From positions 26,579,572 through 26,643,571 of the forward strand of contig NC_079485.1 of NCBI RefSeq assembly GCF_026230105.1: a stretch of 64,000 nt of DNA. Reading direction: 5' to 3'. Under the pieces are notes generated by a model. That model was not told where the DNA came from, ran no database searches, and saw only the letters and a list, made by a program, of their open reading frames with translations. Made by a program: the position numbers and the translations under genes. Shown in pieces: positions 1-12,530 of this stretch; within the stretch, counting starts at the first letter, position 1; each line of letters starts with the position of its first letter. The DNA comes from Diorhabda sublineata (Eukaryota > Arthropoda > Insecta > Coleoptera > Chrysomelidae).

Positions 1-294
1 GAAAACTATAGGTTATAAAAGGCTTCCTCGTTCGAGCTATTTCAAATAATTTTCGTTTAAGTTTATCAAACTAAATTTGACACCGAGGTTATGAATTATC
101 AATAAATTTTATATTATATAGGAAATTTAATACACGCAGTATATCGCTTATTATAATATTGCCACATTAAAATGGTGCGCACTTCGAATATATAATTAAT
201 AATTGTCACATTCGGATATACTTTATGAAAAAATTAAATGAAGAAGAGGTTAGGTAAACTAGAATTCAGTAGGTACTAATCTGAAGATATATAA

Positions 295-985
295 CAATCT
301 TCTTCTTAAAGTACCATCTTCGGACGAATGTTGACGACCATCATAACTATTTGTATTTTATTCACAGCTGCTCTAAACAATTGGTTCTTCCTTCCTTAAG
401 TTTCGCAGCCATGATAATCTTCGTCGTCCCATACCTCTCTTTCCCTCTATCTTTCCCTGCATAATCAATTTCTGGAATTCGTATCTTGTCCCCTCATTAC
501 ATGACCGAAGTATTCTAATTTGCGAGCTTTTATGGTAGTCAATAATTCTCTTTGTGTTGCCATTTTGCGTAAAAATTATTGATTTCCGATTCTACCTATC
601 CAGAATATTCGTAATATTCCACATTTCAAAGGTTTCCAGTTTTTTCATTATTGCTTTGTTTAGAGTAGCTGCTTCCATTCCATATAGAAGGATCTCTTTT
701 TCAATTCGTTTTTACATAGAAAGAAGTTTTTCATTTTATAAAACGCACTGCGAGCAATTTCAATTCTAGACATTTGTATTTCTGTACTTTTTCAATGTGG
801 TTATTTCCAATTTCTAACCGTGCATTCTGATTTTACATTTTCGAAAGGTGCATGTATTTAGTTTTATTTAAATTCTTCTATATTCTCCACTATTAAGACA
901 GTGTTGTCAGTATATCTTATATTATTAACTGGCGCCCTATTTACTCGAATCCCCGCTTCCTCATCTGCTAGTGCTTCCTGGATAA
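295..985 (-). mobile_element. LINE (RTE/BovB-like) reverse transcriptase 3' fragment
   Basis: Reading the minus strand from about 985 down, broken frames give the C-terminal half of an insect RTE-type retrotransposon. First comes a degraded catalytic motif (RYTDNTVLIVENIEEF, where intact copies carry YADD). The typical tail follows in two frames: LEYFGHVMRG around 520-495, then a basic stretch rich in GKRGMGRRRLSWLRNLR. Several frameshifts and stops make it dead. The family name is from recognition of the EYFGHxMR and GRRR-SWLRNLR signatures. Confidence 0.65.
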
Positions 986-1815
986 TGAGATAATGAGTTA
1001 GCGGATTTCCAACATTGAAGAAGATAAGAAAATGCCAAGCAGGCGCTAAATAGACCGCAGAGCTTAGAAAAGGCTGTCTCGGTCAGGTTTTTAATTGCTT
1101 GCCTTGAGATTTTGTCCCGCCCGGGAGCGGAGTTCTTCCCAACTCTACAAGTATCGACTGTGAAGGTTGTGAGTAGTAGAATGTTCTCATTTAGTTGGGT
1201 TATCCAGTGAGGGATCCGGGTTATGTGTCGGATGAAGAAATTGGCAAAGTTCCTCAGGAAATGAGGGTTGTTACCTGGAGTAAAAACATTTTGAAGGCTG
1301 TTTTTGAAAGGGTAGCTTTGTCTTCGGATGAGAAGTATTTTTGTCCCTGCACATTAAGGTGCGACTCAACATGCTTTTTTTGGCCAGTAAGTCTGTAGAA
1401 ATCGCCAGACCGAAGTTCGAGTGATTTTGTCAAATGTCAGTTTTTCGAGCACAATTACTGATGGAAAATTTTTAGTTAAAAAGAAATTTATCCTTAAAAG
1501 AGAAGCTCGATTGTTTTTTGGCAAGAGAAATTAACGATCGAATATATGAATGAACAACAACCATAATTATCTATATTGATATAATTAAATTATTTAAATG
1601 AACAGTTACTAAATACACAATTGTTATAATTTGATTGGTTTGGTGTACTGATTTCAAAATTTTCTTTCTGATATTCACACATGTAGAATATTCATTTTGA
1701 TTTTCCCACTCGAGGCTAGTAAGGAATTAAGATTTTCGTGATGTTCAGGATCAATTTGGAGGTAGAGTTTAATAGAAAAATGATGTTGAGTGTCACTTAC
1801 TCCTGGTTTGGCTAA
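986..1815. other. No gene recognised
   Basis: A somewhat more GC-rich block (about 1020-1400) includes a 67-codon open frame at 1195-1398 with no recognisable family. The rest is AT-rich without coding signal. It may be decayed transposon sequence. Confidence 0.4.
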
Positions 1816-2699
1816 CTAGGAGACAGTACTAACACGGTTTGAATGATTGGTAATTTTATTATTTGTAATGTCGAGTCCAATTTTAAGTGTAGAAATCGTA
1901 TTAATACCCAGTGGATCATTTTTGTACCAACCGTTAGAATTTTTGTTTTTCCAAAAGGGATTTGGAATTAAAAAAAGTCGTTCATATGTTATGTTTTCAT
2001 TTCTTTTTTGTAATAGTAATTTTAACAATGCCACGGGACCATCATCCATTTAATTTTTTGTTATCCATTTGCTGTCTGCGAATTTTTTCGACCCACCTTG
2101 TGTCGTCTTTGAAAATATTATATTGTATTCAAATGTTCTTGTTGAAGTTCCATATTGATTTTTTCCTTCTTAAAAATGGTAAATTTTACAGTTTGCAGCT
2201 TTTCCCTCCCACCAAACTAATTCATAAGAAGTTATATGAAAGAATCTTTTTTATAATATATTGTCTATATTTCACAATTTTGCAATTTTACTATATCTTT
2301 CTTGTTCAATGGTACAGAACTTAATTTTCTCCTCTCTGGAATAACTTGTAATTCTTTCTATTTCTCGCATTACGAGCTTCTTTAAAAGTTATGTCGGCAA
2401 AAGGATCAAATTTAATATTGTATTCATTGAAATATTTTTCTTGAATCATCTCCGCAGTTGAATTTCAAATTCATCTAACTGCATATTCTTTATAATCTTC
2501 TCCATTCCTCTTTTTCATATTAAAGGCCCAATCCTTTAATATATGTGGTACTTTTTGTAACTTAATTATTTTCGACAGTTTGTAATTTCGCAATTAACAA
2601 AACTCCATATGAAGCTACAGTGTAGTTTGTGGATTGCGGGATTACTTTTTCTATATTTTTTGTTATTTGTTGAGTCGCAACTTCCCTAAAACGACTCAT
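1816..2699 (-). pseudogene. DUF3504 / Crypton-type tyrosine recombinase remnant
   Basis: The minus strand starts with an ATG at 2699 giving MSRFREVATQQITKN, the usual N-terminal type of the ZMYM2/QRICH1-like, Crypton-derived recombinase family. Frames then break repeatedly. At 2049-1816 the C-terminal part is readable: GPVALLKLLLQKR, then WYKNDPLGINT, then TNHSNRVSTV. These correspond to the family's 'cP...Y..KR', 'W(Y/F)KN.P(L/V)G.NTLG' and 'TNHS.R.T' motifs, with the last containing the catalytic-arginine region. Frameshifts and stops show it is a pseudogene. Assignment rests on motif recognition, not a search. Confidence 0.55.
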
Positions 2700-3589
2700 G
2701 TTGTAATATTTCAGTATCAATTAACAACAATACTTAAATAACTGTCAGGGCAGACATTAAAGTGACTAGATGTAGACGCTTAAGAAGAATAAGCGTTTTT
2801 ACCGGTAATAAAAAACGATGCACCTTTTTTATCGCTGTCAAAATGACGGTCGTATTTTAATGACACGTTTTATATAAGAGTTAATTTATCTGGAATTAAC
2901 AAATATAATATGGAAACGTTCAAATTGGTGCTTCTGATAAGTAGAAATTGATTTCAACTGTAGAATGTAAATTTTTTTATGAGAAGAATATAAATTTTTT
3001 AGCACCTTAAGAATAATCAAGTTGATTAACTGAGAGTAAGTCATATTGATATTAATCTTGTAATTTCTGTTAATACTAAAATAATTTTCCATTTACTATA
3101 CAAACCAGTTTTAACTATGTTATTGGTCACCAGTTCATTTTTGTTTGTTTCTTATTGTTTACTTGTGTTTTGGTGTTGTGTATTTCTATTTTTATAGGTA
3201 CCTATTTACTGTGAAGACTGCAATATTTTACCGAATGTATGTTTTTATGTTATTGTTTTATCATTAAAATGATATTTTGTTTAATATTATATGTGTAATG
3301 TGTTTTGTATTATTATTGAAAAATAAACATGAAATGTGACGGGCTTGTAGCCTTTATATTGAAATTTTTATTTTTTTTACAGTATTCTCACATTTCCAGC
3401 AGTTTTCAGTGTAAATTATAAAAAATGTTGAAAATAATTTGTTCACCTCAACTGATATACAACGTGTAAAAAATATAGAATTATCTTTCAGTAGTACCTA
3501 TTCTATTTCGACTAGTATCTCGCGTTTTCAATTAAATAACGAGACTGGTAGTATAAAATATTTTATTTTGATATTACGTATATTTTTTT
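2700..3589. other. No gene recognised
   Basis: Very AT-rich sequence without a coding frame or repeat structure that I can support. Confidence 0.4.
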
Positions 3590-4396
3590 ATAAAATCTAC
3601 ATCGCTCCATGCGAATCTTTCATTCTTCGAAACAGCGCAGGAAGTCTTTTTCTATCAGTTCCTTCAGGACTCGCACTACTTCTTCTTTCACAACTTCAAC
3701 AGACTCAAATTTTGTTCATTTTAACGCAGATTTGACCTTAGGAAACAGGTAGAAGTTGCACAGTGTAAGATTCGGCGAATAAGGTGGGTGGTCTAGCTCT
3801 GGGATGTTGTACTTGCTAGCTTCTTGTTATTCAAATGTGAGGATTAAGGCACCAATTTGGCACACACTTTTAGCACACGTTAAAATTTGCCGCTCTCATT
3901 CTTTGTCAATTCTTGTAGATTCAGCAATCGCGCGAATACTCAGCCGACGGTTAAATCGAATAAGATCACCGACTTTTTCAATATTTTCATCCGCTTTGGA
4001 CGTGGAAAGACGACCCGAACGTGAATAATCTTCAACATCTTCTAGGCCATCTTGAAAACGCTTAAACTAATTTAAATATACGTGGATGCGACAAACACTC
4101 ATTGCCATACACTTCTTTCAACAATTTATAAGTTTTAGTTGCAGTTTTTCCAAGTTTCATGTGAAATTTCACAACAATCCGTTGCTCTACATTTACTTCG
4201 ATTATTTTTATGGCAAAACAAAAAATCCCCTCAATACAAACAAAGACCAGTGTTACACTAGTTTGTCAAAAGTCACGGTAGACATCGCATTCGAAAGAAT
4301 AGGCTTAAGGGTAAACAGCTGACAGTCGCTAGTCTTTGGCACATGCGTACTTTTTCTGTAGCAGCGCTAGTCTCGTTACTTAATAGCCATACCTCG
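3590..4396 (-). mobile_element. Mariner-family transposon, 3'-truncated, dead
   Basis: The terminal repeat is clear at the right edge: in plus orientation it ends ...AGCCATACCTCG next to TA (4397-4398). Read on the minus strand it is CGAGGTATGGCTATTAAGTA, the same repeat as the nested element at 50525. Inside, minus-strand frames give FKRFQDGLEDVED, then SRSGRLSTSKADENIEKV. A large deletion follows, then HPPYSPNLTLCNFYLFPKVK, where the third catalytic Asp (usually in SPDL...CDF) is changed to Asn. The far terminal repeat was not found. Confidence 0.75.
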
Positions 4397-4573
4397 TATA
4401 TCATCAGTGTGCTATTATGTGTACTTTAGTTCTAGCAGTGCCTATCTGGGAACGCATATTTAGAACAATGCATTAACGTTAAAAAAGAAGCTCACAAAAT
4501 ATATATAAAATATTTGTAATGGAGTAACTTTGAAGACTATTTACAAGTAGTAGTACCAGCGCAGTGCCTTTCC

Positions 4574-5856
4574 CAGGGTTCCTACGAGGCCTGAAAAATC
4601 TGGAGAAGCTCTGGAATTTAGCTCTTTGTCTTGGAATTTTATTTTTTGTTCTGAATTTTTAATATTTGTCCTGGAACTTCAATTCCTTCATTTGAATGTT
4701 GGGATATACAGTCTTTCTTACCACATAATGTTCTAATATTTTCTTTTTTTTTAAAGCTTTATTTACTTAATATTTTACCATACACTTCTCAATCAAAAAA
4801 TAAATTTTTTGGAATATAGGTTAATTTACTGATAGTTCTTAATTTTAGTTTAGTTTTTATGTTAAAGATAAGACTTTTAAAAATGGTTTGAAGAAGTCTT
4901 CTGTTAATTTTTGTTTTTTAAAATAATAAATAATAATCAAAGGAGCTGTTTTTCAGTAAAATTGTCAAATATGACATTTCACATTTTAACATAATTTTTC
5001 TTTTTATTTAAAACCGAAAACAGTATGAAAAAAAAACATATTACGATATACGTCCGTGAAGTTATTATTTCGGTACTCGATTAGATATTCTTGACTCGGC
5101 TCCTTCGTCGCCTCGTCCATAAACATCTATCTCGTAACGTACTAAATCACTTCCCGAACTTATAACGAAAATAACTATTGTATGTTTAGTATTTTTTTTT
5201 GTTTTACGTAAAATTTTTCATAAAATATTGATAATATATTTATATTATAATAATAAATTCTGATTATGAAGGCTTCGAAAATAGAAGGGATATTTAAAAA
5301 CACCATGGAAAATTTTTGAAGTTATAAGAACAAAATTTCTGAAATTTTAGAACCAGAGTTAAAGTTACCCCATGTGTAAAAAAATTAAAAAAATAATGAT
5401 AGCTAATTCAACTAACTAATTTCTTTCTTATTCTTGTACCCCTGTACTATCATAGTTATGTAAATATTAATAGTGCCTACTACAACTCTTTGTTGATATT
5501 ATAGTTTGATCCTGTGGGTTCAATTAGACCCATATTAATATTAAGGAAATGACTTTCCTCTTAATAAATTAGCTTACATTGGACAAGAATATTAAAATGT
5601 AAAAATTGATAACGGGTGTATTCATAAATATAATTGTATAATTAATTGACGTAATTTATTCTATTGTTTTTATCAGAGCTCTCATAATTGAGGATTTTTT
5701 TAAAAAAAGTAAACCATATTTATCAATAAATTTACCAATAAAAAAATTAAATCTAAAGTAATCTTGGAATTTTCATTGCTTTGAAAGTGTCTTGGAAATC
5801 ATAATTTTGTCCCGGAAATGTCATGAAATTTTTTTGAAAAACCTCTAGGAACCCTG
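4574..5856. mobile_element. hAT-like non-autonomous element
   Basis: The left end begins CAGGGTTCCTACGAGG at 4574. The right end is its imperfect inverse: reverse complement CAGGGTTCCTAGAGG, ending at 5856. Both ends lead into similar 'tctggaatt / tcttggaatt' repeats, typical of hAT elements whose termini start CAGGG. The interior is AT-rich with no transposase frame. An 8-bp target duplication is not preserved (gcctttcc versus ctctcagt). Confidence 0.55.
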
Positions 5857-6154
5857 CTCTCAGTTTTTTAAGCCATTTGTGAATGCCAGTTAAGAAATAT
5901 TCGAGAACGACCTTGAAAATGGGAATCTTTTTGGGGGGTGTTTATATGGAATGTTTAAAAAAACAAAATCTAAAATAATTTATTGAACTTCAATATTCTT
6001 GAACATATGCTGCTAGTAATAAATGAATGAAATTTTCAAACAAAAATTTTCTGTTGCTTGCTGGTGGGTATCTTGTATGATATACTGTCGGTTTTATAAT
6101 GCTAGGAAAATACTCTAACAAAATGTTTCAAAAAATTATAAAAAATTCTAAATT

Positions 6155-6272
6155 TTCCTTTATTGATTTAATTTAAAAATATAATTCATTTATAAGTATG
6201 AGTAAATAGTACTCGGTATAGGATAAACAAAATATAATTATTTCATTTTACAAGATATAATTTTTTTTTTAG
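6155..6272. repeat. Dispersed AT-rich repeat, copy 1
   Basis: About 115 bp resemble 9484-9618 in the same orientation. Shared blocks include attgattta-ttt-aaaatataattca, ataagtatga and acaagatataattt. It lies next to the LINE fragment at 6405-6655. Confidence 0.45.
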
Positions 6273-6404
6273 TCGCTTCAACTACTACGGTTATTAGCAA
6301 CATAGGACACATATTATATTAGAGTAAATTTTACGAATAAGCAAATAAAATATTCACAAGAAAATAACCAACTATATTTTCTATATCTATGTTTTAACCT
6401 AGGA

Positions 6405-6655
6405 TCTCCGCTACAATCACTGAAATTTTCTATTTCTTTCTTGTACTTCATATGTTTACAGTCATTTAGTATATGCTTCAGACTAAGCTCTACATCGCAG
6501 GCTTTGCATCTTGGTAATTCAGTTCGTGTGATAAAAATTTTATTTGCCACACACTGACACACAGATTTAGTTTCATATTTCATGTCAGAAAAGAAACTTT
6601 GGCTTTGGCCTTCTTCCTGATTTCCTTTTAAACAAGAATTTAATGGTATAAACAT
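6405..6655 (-). mobile_element. LINE fragment (zinc-knuckle-like tail)
   Basis: The minus-strand frame contains LPRCKACDVELSLKHILNDC. This matches the CxxC...HILxxC tail that follows the RNase H domain in Jockey/I-clade LINEs. About 80 codons remain open before unrelated sequence. No reverse transcriptase is attached. Confidence 0.55.
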
Positions 6656-6689
6656 AAATTCGACGGTGGCATCTACGCTTTAATCAGTT

Positions 6690-7140
6690 AGGATGGAAAA
6701 AACACTTGAAAAGAAGGTAGATAGGAGCAAAACCAACAGGGGCTGGGACATGCAAAGACTATTTTGGGCAATTATAACCATAGTAGATCTGCTCAATGTC
6801 TCAACCAAGTGAGAACAATCTACGAATACTAACAGGGGCTCTATCGGGGCACTGTCGCCTCAACAAATACCTGTAGACGCTAGTCCTAGCAGATAATGTA
6901 ACGTGCAGATTTTGTTGCACAAAGAACGAATCCTCTATCCACATTCCTTCGAACACTAAGGAACTCCAGAGCACTACACCTGGTAGCGTTTGAAAAAGAA
7001 GACGAAGATCTCTGGCAATTGAAACCATCCCACATTCTAGACTTTTTAAAAGCTGTAAACACTGGGTTCTCCAGTATCGCAGCAAGAAAACGGGACACAA
7101 TAAATCCTTTGGGTCGCAATGTATACGAGACCCCAAATCC
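6690..7140 (+). mobile_element. LINE RNase H C-terminal fragment
   Basis: Plus-strand broken frames contain GHAKTILGNYNHSRSAQCLN, then a decayed 'TGxxxGHCRLNKYL' segment, then a decayed Cys segment, RNSRALHLVAFEKEDEDLW and LKPSHILDFLKAV. This is the tail of an I/Jockey-type LINE. A frameshift and at least three stops are present. It lies in the opposite orientation to the neighbouring fragment at 6405-6655, so the two are separate insertions. Confidence 0.6.
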
Positions 7141-8439
7141 ATAGATACACACATACAAACAGAAAGGATTTTTGGTATATAGATGTTGGATAATTTGAAG
7201 TGAGCTAAGTAAATCTGTTAACATTAGACAAAGAGACTTTTTTGATTCTTTAATATGAATGAGTGCTGGTAGTATGCAATTGCAATTCCGGAGTATATGA
7301 AGAAGAGACTAGTTTGAATTTAAATTTTAAGGATGTATTGGGGGTAAAGTTGGCTGCTTCTATTCCGTCTGATGATTTGGAAGCTTCAGCAAACATCATA
7401 TAGTGGTTGTGTGTCTTCTAAAAGAGTGTTCAATGAGATTGAGTGGAGTTTCCATTTTTTTACCATATTGACATTAATTTCAGGTATAGGAATTCTTTAT
7501 AAGTTGGATTTCTTTATTACTAGTGATTTTTTAAGCATATGAGAAACGCAGATTTTTGCACTGCAAGTGAGGCCAACTGAATCGATCCCAGAGCTTGATG
7601 TGGTAAAATTATCGTCAAATCGTACTCTTAAAATAAAGAAACACGTAAAAATTAAATGAAAAATGGTTGATAATAGTTGTTGTGTTGTTGAGTACAAAAC
7701 AATTGTGATTTTTACACATTTCCAGTAGCGAAGTGGAAAATGGATAAACAAAATAAATGCATAAATCCAACCTTATACTGTTGCGTGCCAACTTACAGTA
7801 GTATTTTTTCCTAGAAATTAATATTAATTTAGTGAATACGTTACCGCGAAAAACCGAAATTGAAGAATGTCGACTTTCACCACTAAATGTGAACTAACAC
7901 CAAATACTTCGGTGAAAGATCGACTATTTCATTATATTCTTGAACATTCGGTGTATATGGAAAATCGTAGATATGGTCTAGTGAAGGTCGAAAAAAGAAG
8001 CTGACAAAGAGGCGACTGGCTGTGTCCCTCCAAATCATTTGTTCAGTTTGGAGTCTGTCATCCTTAACAGTTTTATGCAAAGTTTGATGGTGAGAGTAAG
8101 ATTTCCTTAATTTTTTTCCAATACCCTAATTTATAGAGAATGGAGACAGCAGTGTATCGTAATCTTTATCTTGGAAAGTTGAATACAGTAATTGTGGGTA
8201 AACGAGAAGACAATTGTTTTCATTTTTCTTAAGAAAAGTACTCTAAAATACTTTATGGAGTGGTTTCTGCTAAAACACTTCTGGATAACAGGCGATTAAC
8301 ACGTTTTAACGTTTTGAAATTAAACGATGGAGAGAAATTAAAATCACGAGAAACAAATATGCAGTATTCAAATTCATGCAAAAAGTGTCAAATGAAATAA
8401 AGACAATAAAGTACACCTAATAAAAGTATATATATCTGC
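7141..8439. other. No gene recognised
   Basis: AT-rich sequence with short open frames only. Some of it (about 7900-8440) may be the eroded N-terminal part of the integrase remnant that follows, but I cannot align it confidently. Confidence 0.35.
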
Positions 8440-9262
8440 AGTCAAACATATATGGCGAATTTATATGGTAATCAGTCAATTAAGTGTGCCCAGCTATGAT
8501 CTTTGAAAACTAAGAGGGCAGAAAAAGTAGCTTATCACCTTTTCTTCAATATTTTTAACATTTAGTTCTCCAGCAATATTGCAATTAGATAATGGTGGAG
8601 ATTTTAGTAATCAAGTAATATCCGAAATATGCGCTATGTGAAAAGATGTTCAATTTGCCAAGAACACTACATATCGAAGGAATACGCCAAAGTCCTTATG
8701 AAGCCTTGTTTGGCATTAAAGCCAAAAGTCGTCTTTTTGCCTGACGAACAAATGGCAAATATCGAAACCGAAGCACAATTTAAAAATATTACCGATACTT
8801 TTAAAACCAATATATTTAAATCATCTTGAAGAAACCGAAAACCTCATTCTAAAGGAAAATATTGAAGATAATTGGAAATCTACCACGTTTTCACATCAAG
8901 TTCTGACTGAAAACCACGAGTTAATTCCTATAAAAAGAGTGGCCGCGAAAGAGAAACAATTTATTTCCTCCTGCTCAATTGGTGATACTGTACGATGACG
9001 ACCATGGTCATACATGTAACCGAAATGTGTTAGCGACTCTATTAGCTTGCAAATGAAAACGGTACCCTTTACACACCATAATCCATTCATAATTTGTAAA
9101 GAAAATATACTTTCCATAGATGGGATAATTTCAAGAAAGAAGTAACTGAAGCTAATTCAAGAAGCGGTAGACCAGGCTATACATGCTGTTATTGCAAAAG
9201 AAAGTGTTTCACAAATAAATGCAGTGTAAAAGCAAGGGCCTCTTGTGTCAATAGCTTAATCT
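8440..9262 (+). pseudogene. KRBA2/SCAND3-like integrase remnant with Cys-rich tail
   Basis: Plus-strand broken frames follow the order expected for KRBA2/SCAND3-like retroviral-type integrases. In order they are: a segment like 'KTKRAEKVAYHLFFNIFNI'; a decayed 'LQLDNGGDFSNQVISE' (the D..G.EF core region); a decayed 'SPYEALFGIKAK'; a segment matching the 'N.L..V' region; and finally a Cys-rich tail (TCCYCKRKCFTNKC around 9181-9225) of the 'C.C...C.T.KC.C' type. Several frame changes and stops show that it is inactive. Whether it is a transposon copy or a decayed domesticated gene cannot be told here. Confidence 0.5.
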
Positions 9263-9483
9263 GTTGCAATATATAAGATTTGAATCACCTGTTTTATTAA
9301 GTCATTTGTCACTATTATTTTTATTTCTCATTTGGGGGTAGTAATCTACTAGGCATTGCTACCTTATTTCTGGGGTAGTACAAGAAAATATTTTAAGAAA
9401 TGGAAATATATGAATATGGGACTACATATAGAAAAAAGTATTGTGACAAGTTTGAGGACAAATTCGTCTTAGAGTTTTCTGTA

Positions 9484-9618
9484 TTATTGATTTATTTTGT
9501 AAAATATAATTCAGTTATAGATAAGTATGAAATGTAATAAAACTCGGAATCAAATAACAAATAGTTTTATTTTCCAAAAAAACATAATTGTTACAATTTA
9601 CAAGATATAATTTTATTA
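9484..9618. repeat. Dispersed AT-rich repeat, copy 2
   Basis: Direct, diverged copy of 6155-6272. See that entry for the shared blocks. Confidence 0.45.
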
Positions 9619-10677
9619 TATTTGTTTTATTAAATATTCCTAAACTGAGTTGTTGTTAAGAAAAACGAAATGCAATGTACTTTGTAAAACTAGGAAATAA
9701 TATGTTTGTATACATACCATTTCTTAAATATTATTGCATTTGAAATCACACGAAGCACATTCCTAATCTAGTGTTGCTTCAGTATACAGGAAAAGTAAAG
9801 ATACATCCCAGTTCTAGGAAGGTACACCCGTATTTGAAATACAATCTCAAAATAACCACGTACTCACAATTTTTTTTGAACATAAAGTGAATCACATTAT
9901 ATTCAATTATATTATCATGAAATGCTCAATAAAAACTTTTATAGTCCCATAGGTAAGGCAATAGAATCAATATGTAAAAATTTTACATTAAAATTGTTAG
10001 ATGAATATTTTCAGAACTCATATTGTCGATAAATAATTCAATTTGATTATTATAGAGATTGAATTTGATTTACTATTAATGAAATTAGAAGAGAATATGG
10101 TTTTTCAGAAAATATAAATTGTAAAAAAATTTTAATTTACTAATTTCCAATAGTCATCAATTGAACTAAAAAAACTACAATTTCATTTTTAGTATAATTA
10201 TATAAAAAATGGGGATTAAAAACATTCATAACTGACGCATTTCCTATAGTGTATTTCATATAAAAAATATGGGAAACAATATAACAAAAACTTGTGTGTC
10301 CAATATATTAATATTTTGATAGGATTAATCGATCTTTATTTTATATTATTTTATATTTGTGTAAATGAGTTGACATTCAAGACACACTGGAAAAAAATTT
10401 AATATCTGATGGAAAGTTATCTAAGATTTATACATTAAGTAACAAAAATACCTGTTTAGCCATAAGGTTTCAACAAGTTAAGTGCTATTACTATAAAAAC
10501 AAAATATATGTGGTTCATCGTACATACACTAAAGACAGGTAAACTCAAAACCAATAATAAAAAATCAAAATAATATTTATTTTGGATCTAGATTTGATAA
10601 AGGTCTTACTTTTATTTTTATCAAAGCTAAATCACTGAGAGTAATTAATTAATAATAACAAAAATAGCAACTATATC
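9619..10677. other. No gene recognised
   Basis: AT-rich intergenic sequence. I see no coding frame, RNA gene or repeat that I can support. Confidence 0.4.
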
Positions 10678-12530
10678 CTTATAGTCCAGTTATTTTAGGT
10701 TTTATCTGCGGAAAAATTCCTAGTGACCTGATTTTTGTATACACCTTCATTATGATGTTGTAATGAAGATGTGAAAAATCGACATCGATATCGTACCGGC
10801 TAAAAAGGGTACCTTTAGTTTCTCTATCAGTAACAGCTGCTGACAAAACATCGAGTGGACTCATTTCGAGATTTACGTCTTCATCATTTCCAACATTTGT
10901 TGACCCCGCGTTTAAGCTTGACTGGCCACATCAATATCCATAAACTTTTGAACACCTCAATCCATTTTTTTGCATCGACATTTGCAGCCTCAACCTTTCG
11001 TACAATTACAAGAGTGTTAAGTGTTAAGTAGATCATCGGGTGCTGATGATAATAAAGTTGTTATTGACTGTAGTATTTCATTTTTAACTCACTATTCTGG
11101 ATCAATTTCTCTTCAAGACAGGTTTGTATTTCATAATATACTCAATAAATCTGCTGTTAGCTGATGAAGATAAAGTAAAGTAAGATAAAGGAAGTTTCAC
11201 AGCTGTACTTTGTTTTGTTACAGATCTGAAATCATAGTGGAAAATGGATTATATCATTGATAATGACACCCCTATGACAATTTTCTTGTTGGAATCTTTC
11301 AGTGAAATTGTTCTTTTCTCAAATATCTTCATGATTTTCAATTTTCCTCTCCAAAAAAGTGCAGAAATTGTATCACATCCCGACATGTAGAAATAAAATA
11401 TTTTTCTAGCAATGTGGATATTTGTTGAGGCAATCAGTCGAAAATATTTTTGTTACAGCAATGTTTCTTCTTGGATTTTTGAAAATAAATGATGTAGGTT
11501 GATTAAGTATTTGTATGCATGTATCACTCATTATGAAAATTGTTTGAGAGCAGAAAACAAATAAATAACGTGTTTAACACTCTAGTTCAGATGAAAATTA
11601 TTTTTTGAATGACGCAGTCCGACGAGCAGTCGCAGGTATAAAGGGACGGGTCTCGTAACATTGAAATACGGAACATCTTCTAATCCTCTACGCGGCCCAT
11701 ATTCGTCGTACTTTGGAATATTTCACGCACATTTGGAGATCAGCTCCCAAGCATACCCTTGGGATGCTCGACTTAATACAGAAGAGAGCAGTTCGACTTA
11801 TAAACAATCCAGAGTTGATTAAGAACTCGGACAGCTTAGAACATAGTTGCTGACCTGATTCTGTTTTACCGATACTATCACGGCAAATACTCTTCCAAGC
11901 TGTCTAGCATAATCCCGCCTAGAACAGTTTTTGCAAGACCTATTCGATAGACAGACGTGGCTTATGAATACCGACTTCGCCTACAGACACTCAGAATTTC
12001 AATTTATCGAGACTCATTTCTTTCGAGATGTGCAAGCCTGTGGAATCAGCTACCAAGGCTCATCTTTCATCTTTCTCGAGCACTACAACCTGGCATCTCC
12101 ACACGGCAGGCACTACTCGAATTACTTGAGTGTAATAGGGTTTATCCACTTGTGCTTGCTTTTTAAATAAAAAAATCTGCCAGTGAGGGTAATTTGGATA
12201 AGTTATACTAGTTCTTAAACCTCTATGAGATAAGTATATTATAAAGCAATGTAGTTTACGCCTTGGTGTACGTTATACAATATCGTATGTGAGTCTAGTC
12301 GCTTTCTCAGCGCTCTGCTCCGAAGACGGTTGATTTTACAGAAAAATGCAAGAGACATTTTTTGTAGGTAATTCTAAGTACAATTTTTATAATAACAGCT
12401 ATTGCCCTCCGAGCAATAGAGCGCGAGATTTTTCATATCTTCATTACAACACCGTGTGTATACAAAAATTCAGCTCACTAGGAATTTTTCCGCAGATTGG
12501 GGTTTAAAATGCCTAAAATGGCTATTAAGA
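10678..12530. mobile_element. Long-inverted-repeat element, copy 1, unknown family
   Basis: The left end (about 10680-10875) and the reverse complement of the right end (about 12245-12530) share 'TCTGCGGAAAAATTCCTAGTGA', a 'TTTTTGTATACAC' block and 'TGTTGTAATGAAGAT.TGAAAAATC'. A second, fuller pair at 49546-51420 shows that the complete inverted repeat is about 260 bp. Inside, on the minus strand, lies a decayed frame with a CNCTKG...CKCRCKK Cys-rich motif (about 11010-10930), followed toward the left end by a segment like DVLSAAVTDRE. A LINE tail is nested at 11630-12178. Confidence 0.55.
11630..12178 (+). mobile_element. LINE (CR1/Jockey-like) 3' tail nested in the inverted-repeat element
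   Basis: Two overlapping plus frames give the typical LINE C-terminus: LRLQTLRISIYRDSFLSRCA, then SLWNQLP, then TRQALLELLECNRVYPLVLAF. It is preceded by a decayed 'YSSYFGIFHAHLEIS...LINNPEL' region. The fragment ends with an A-rich tail (aaataaaaaaatc, about 12166-12178), as expected of a target-primed insertion. Confidence 0.65.

Noticed and set aside
1195..1398. 67-codon plus-strand frame in a GC-richer patch
   Set aside because: No recognisable motif and no exon signals. The surrounding sequence is transposon debris.
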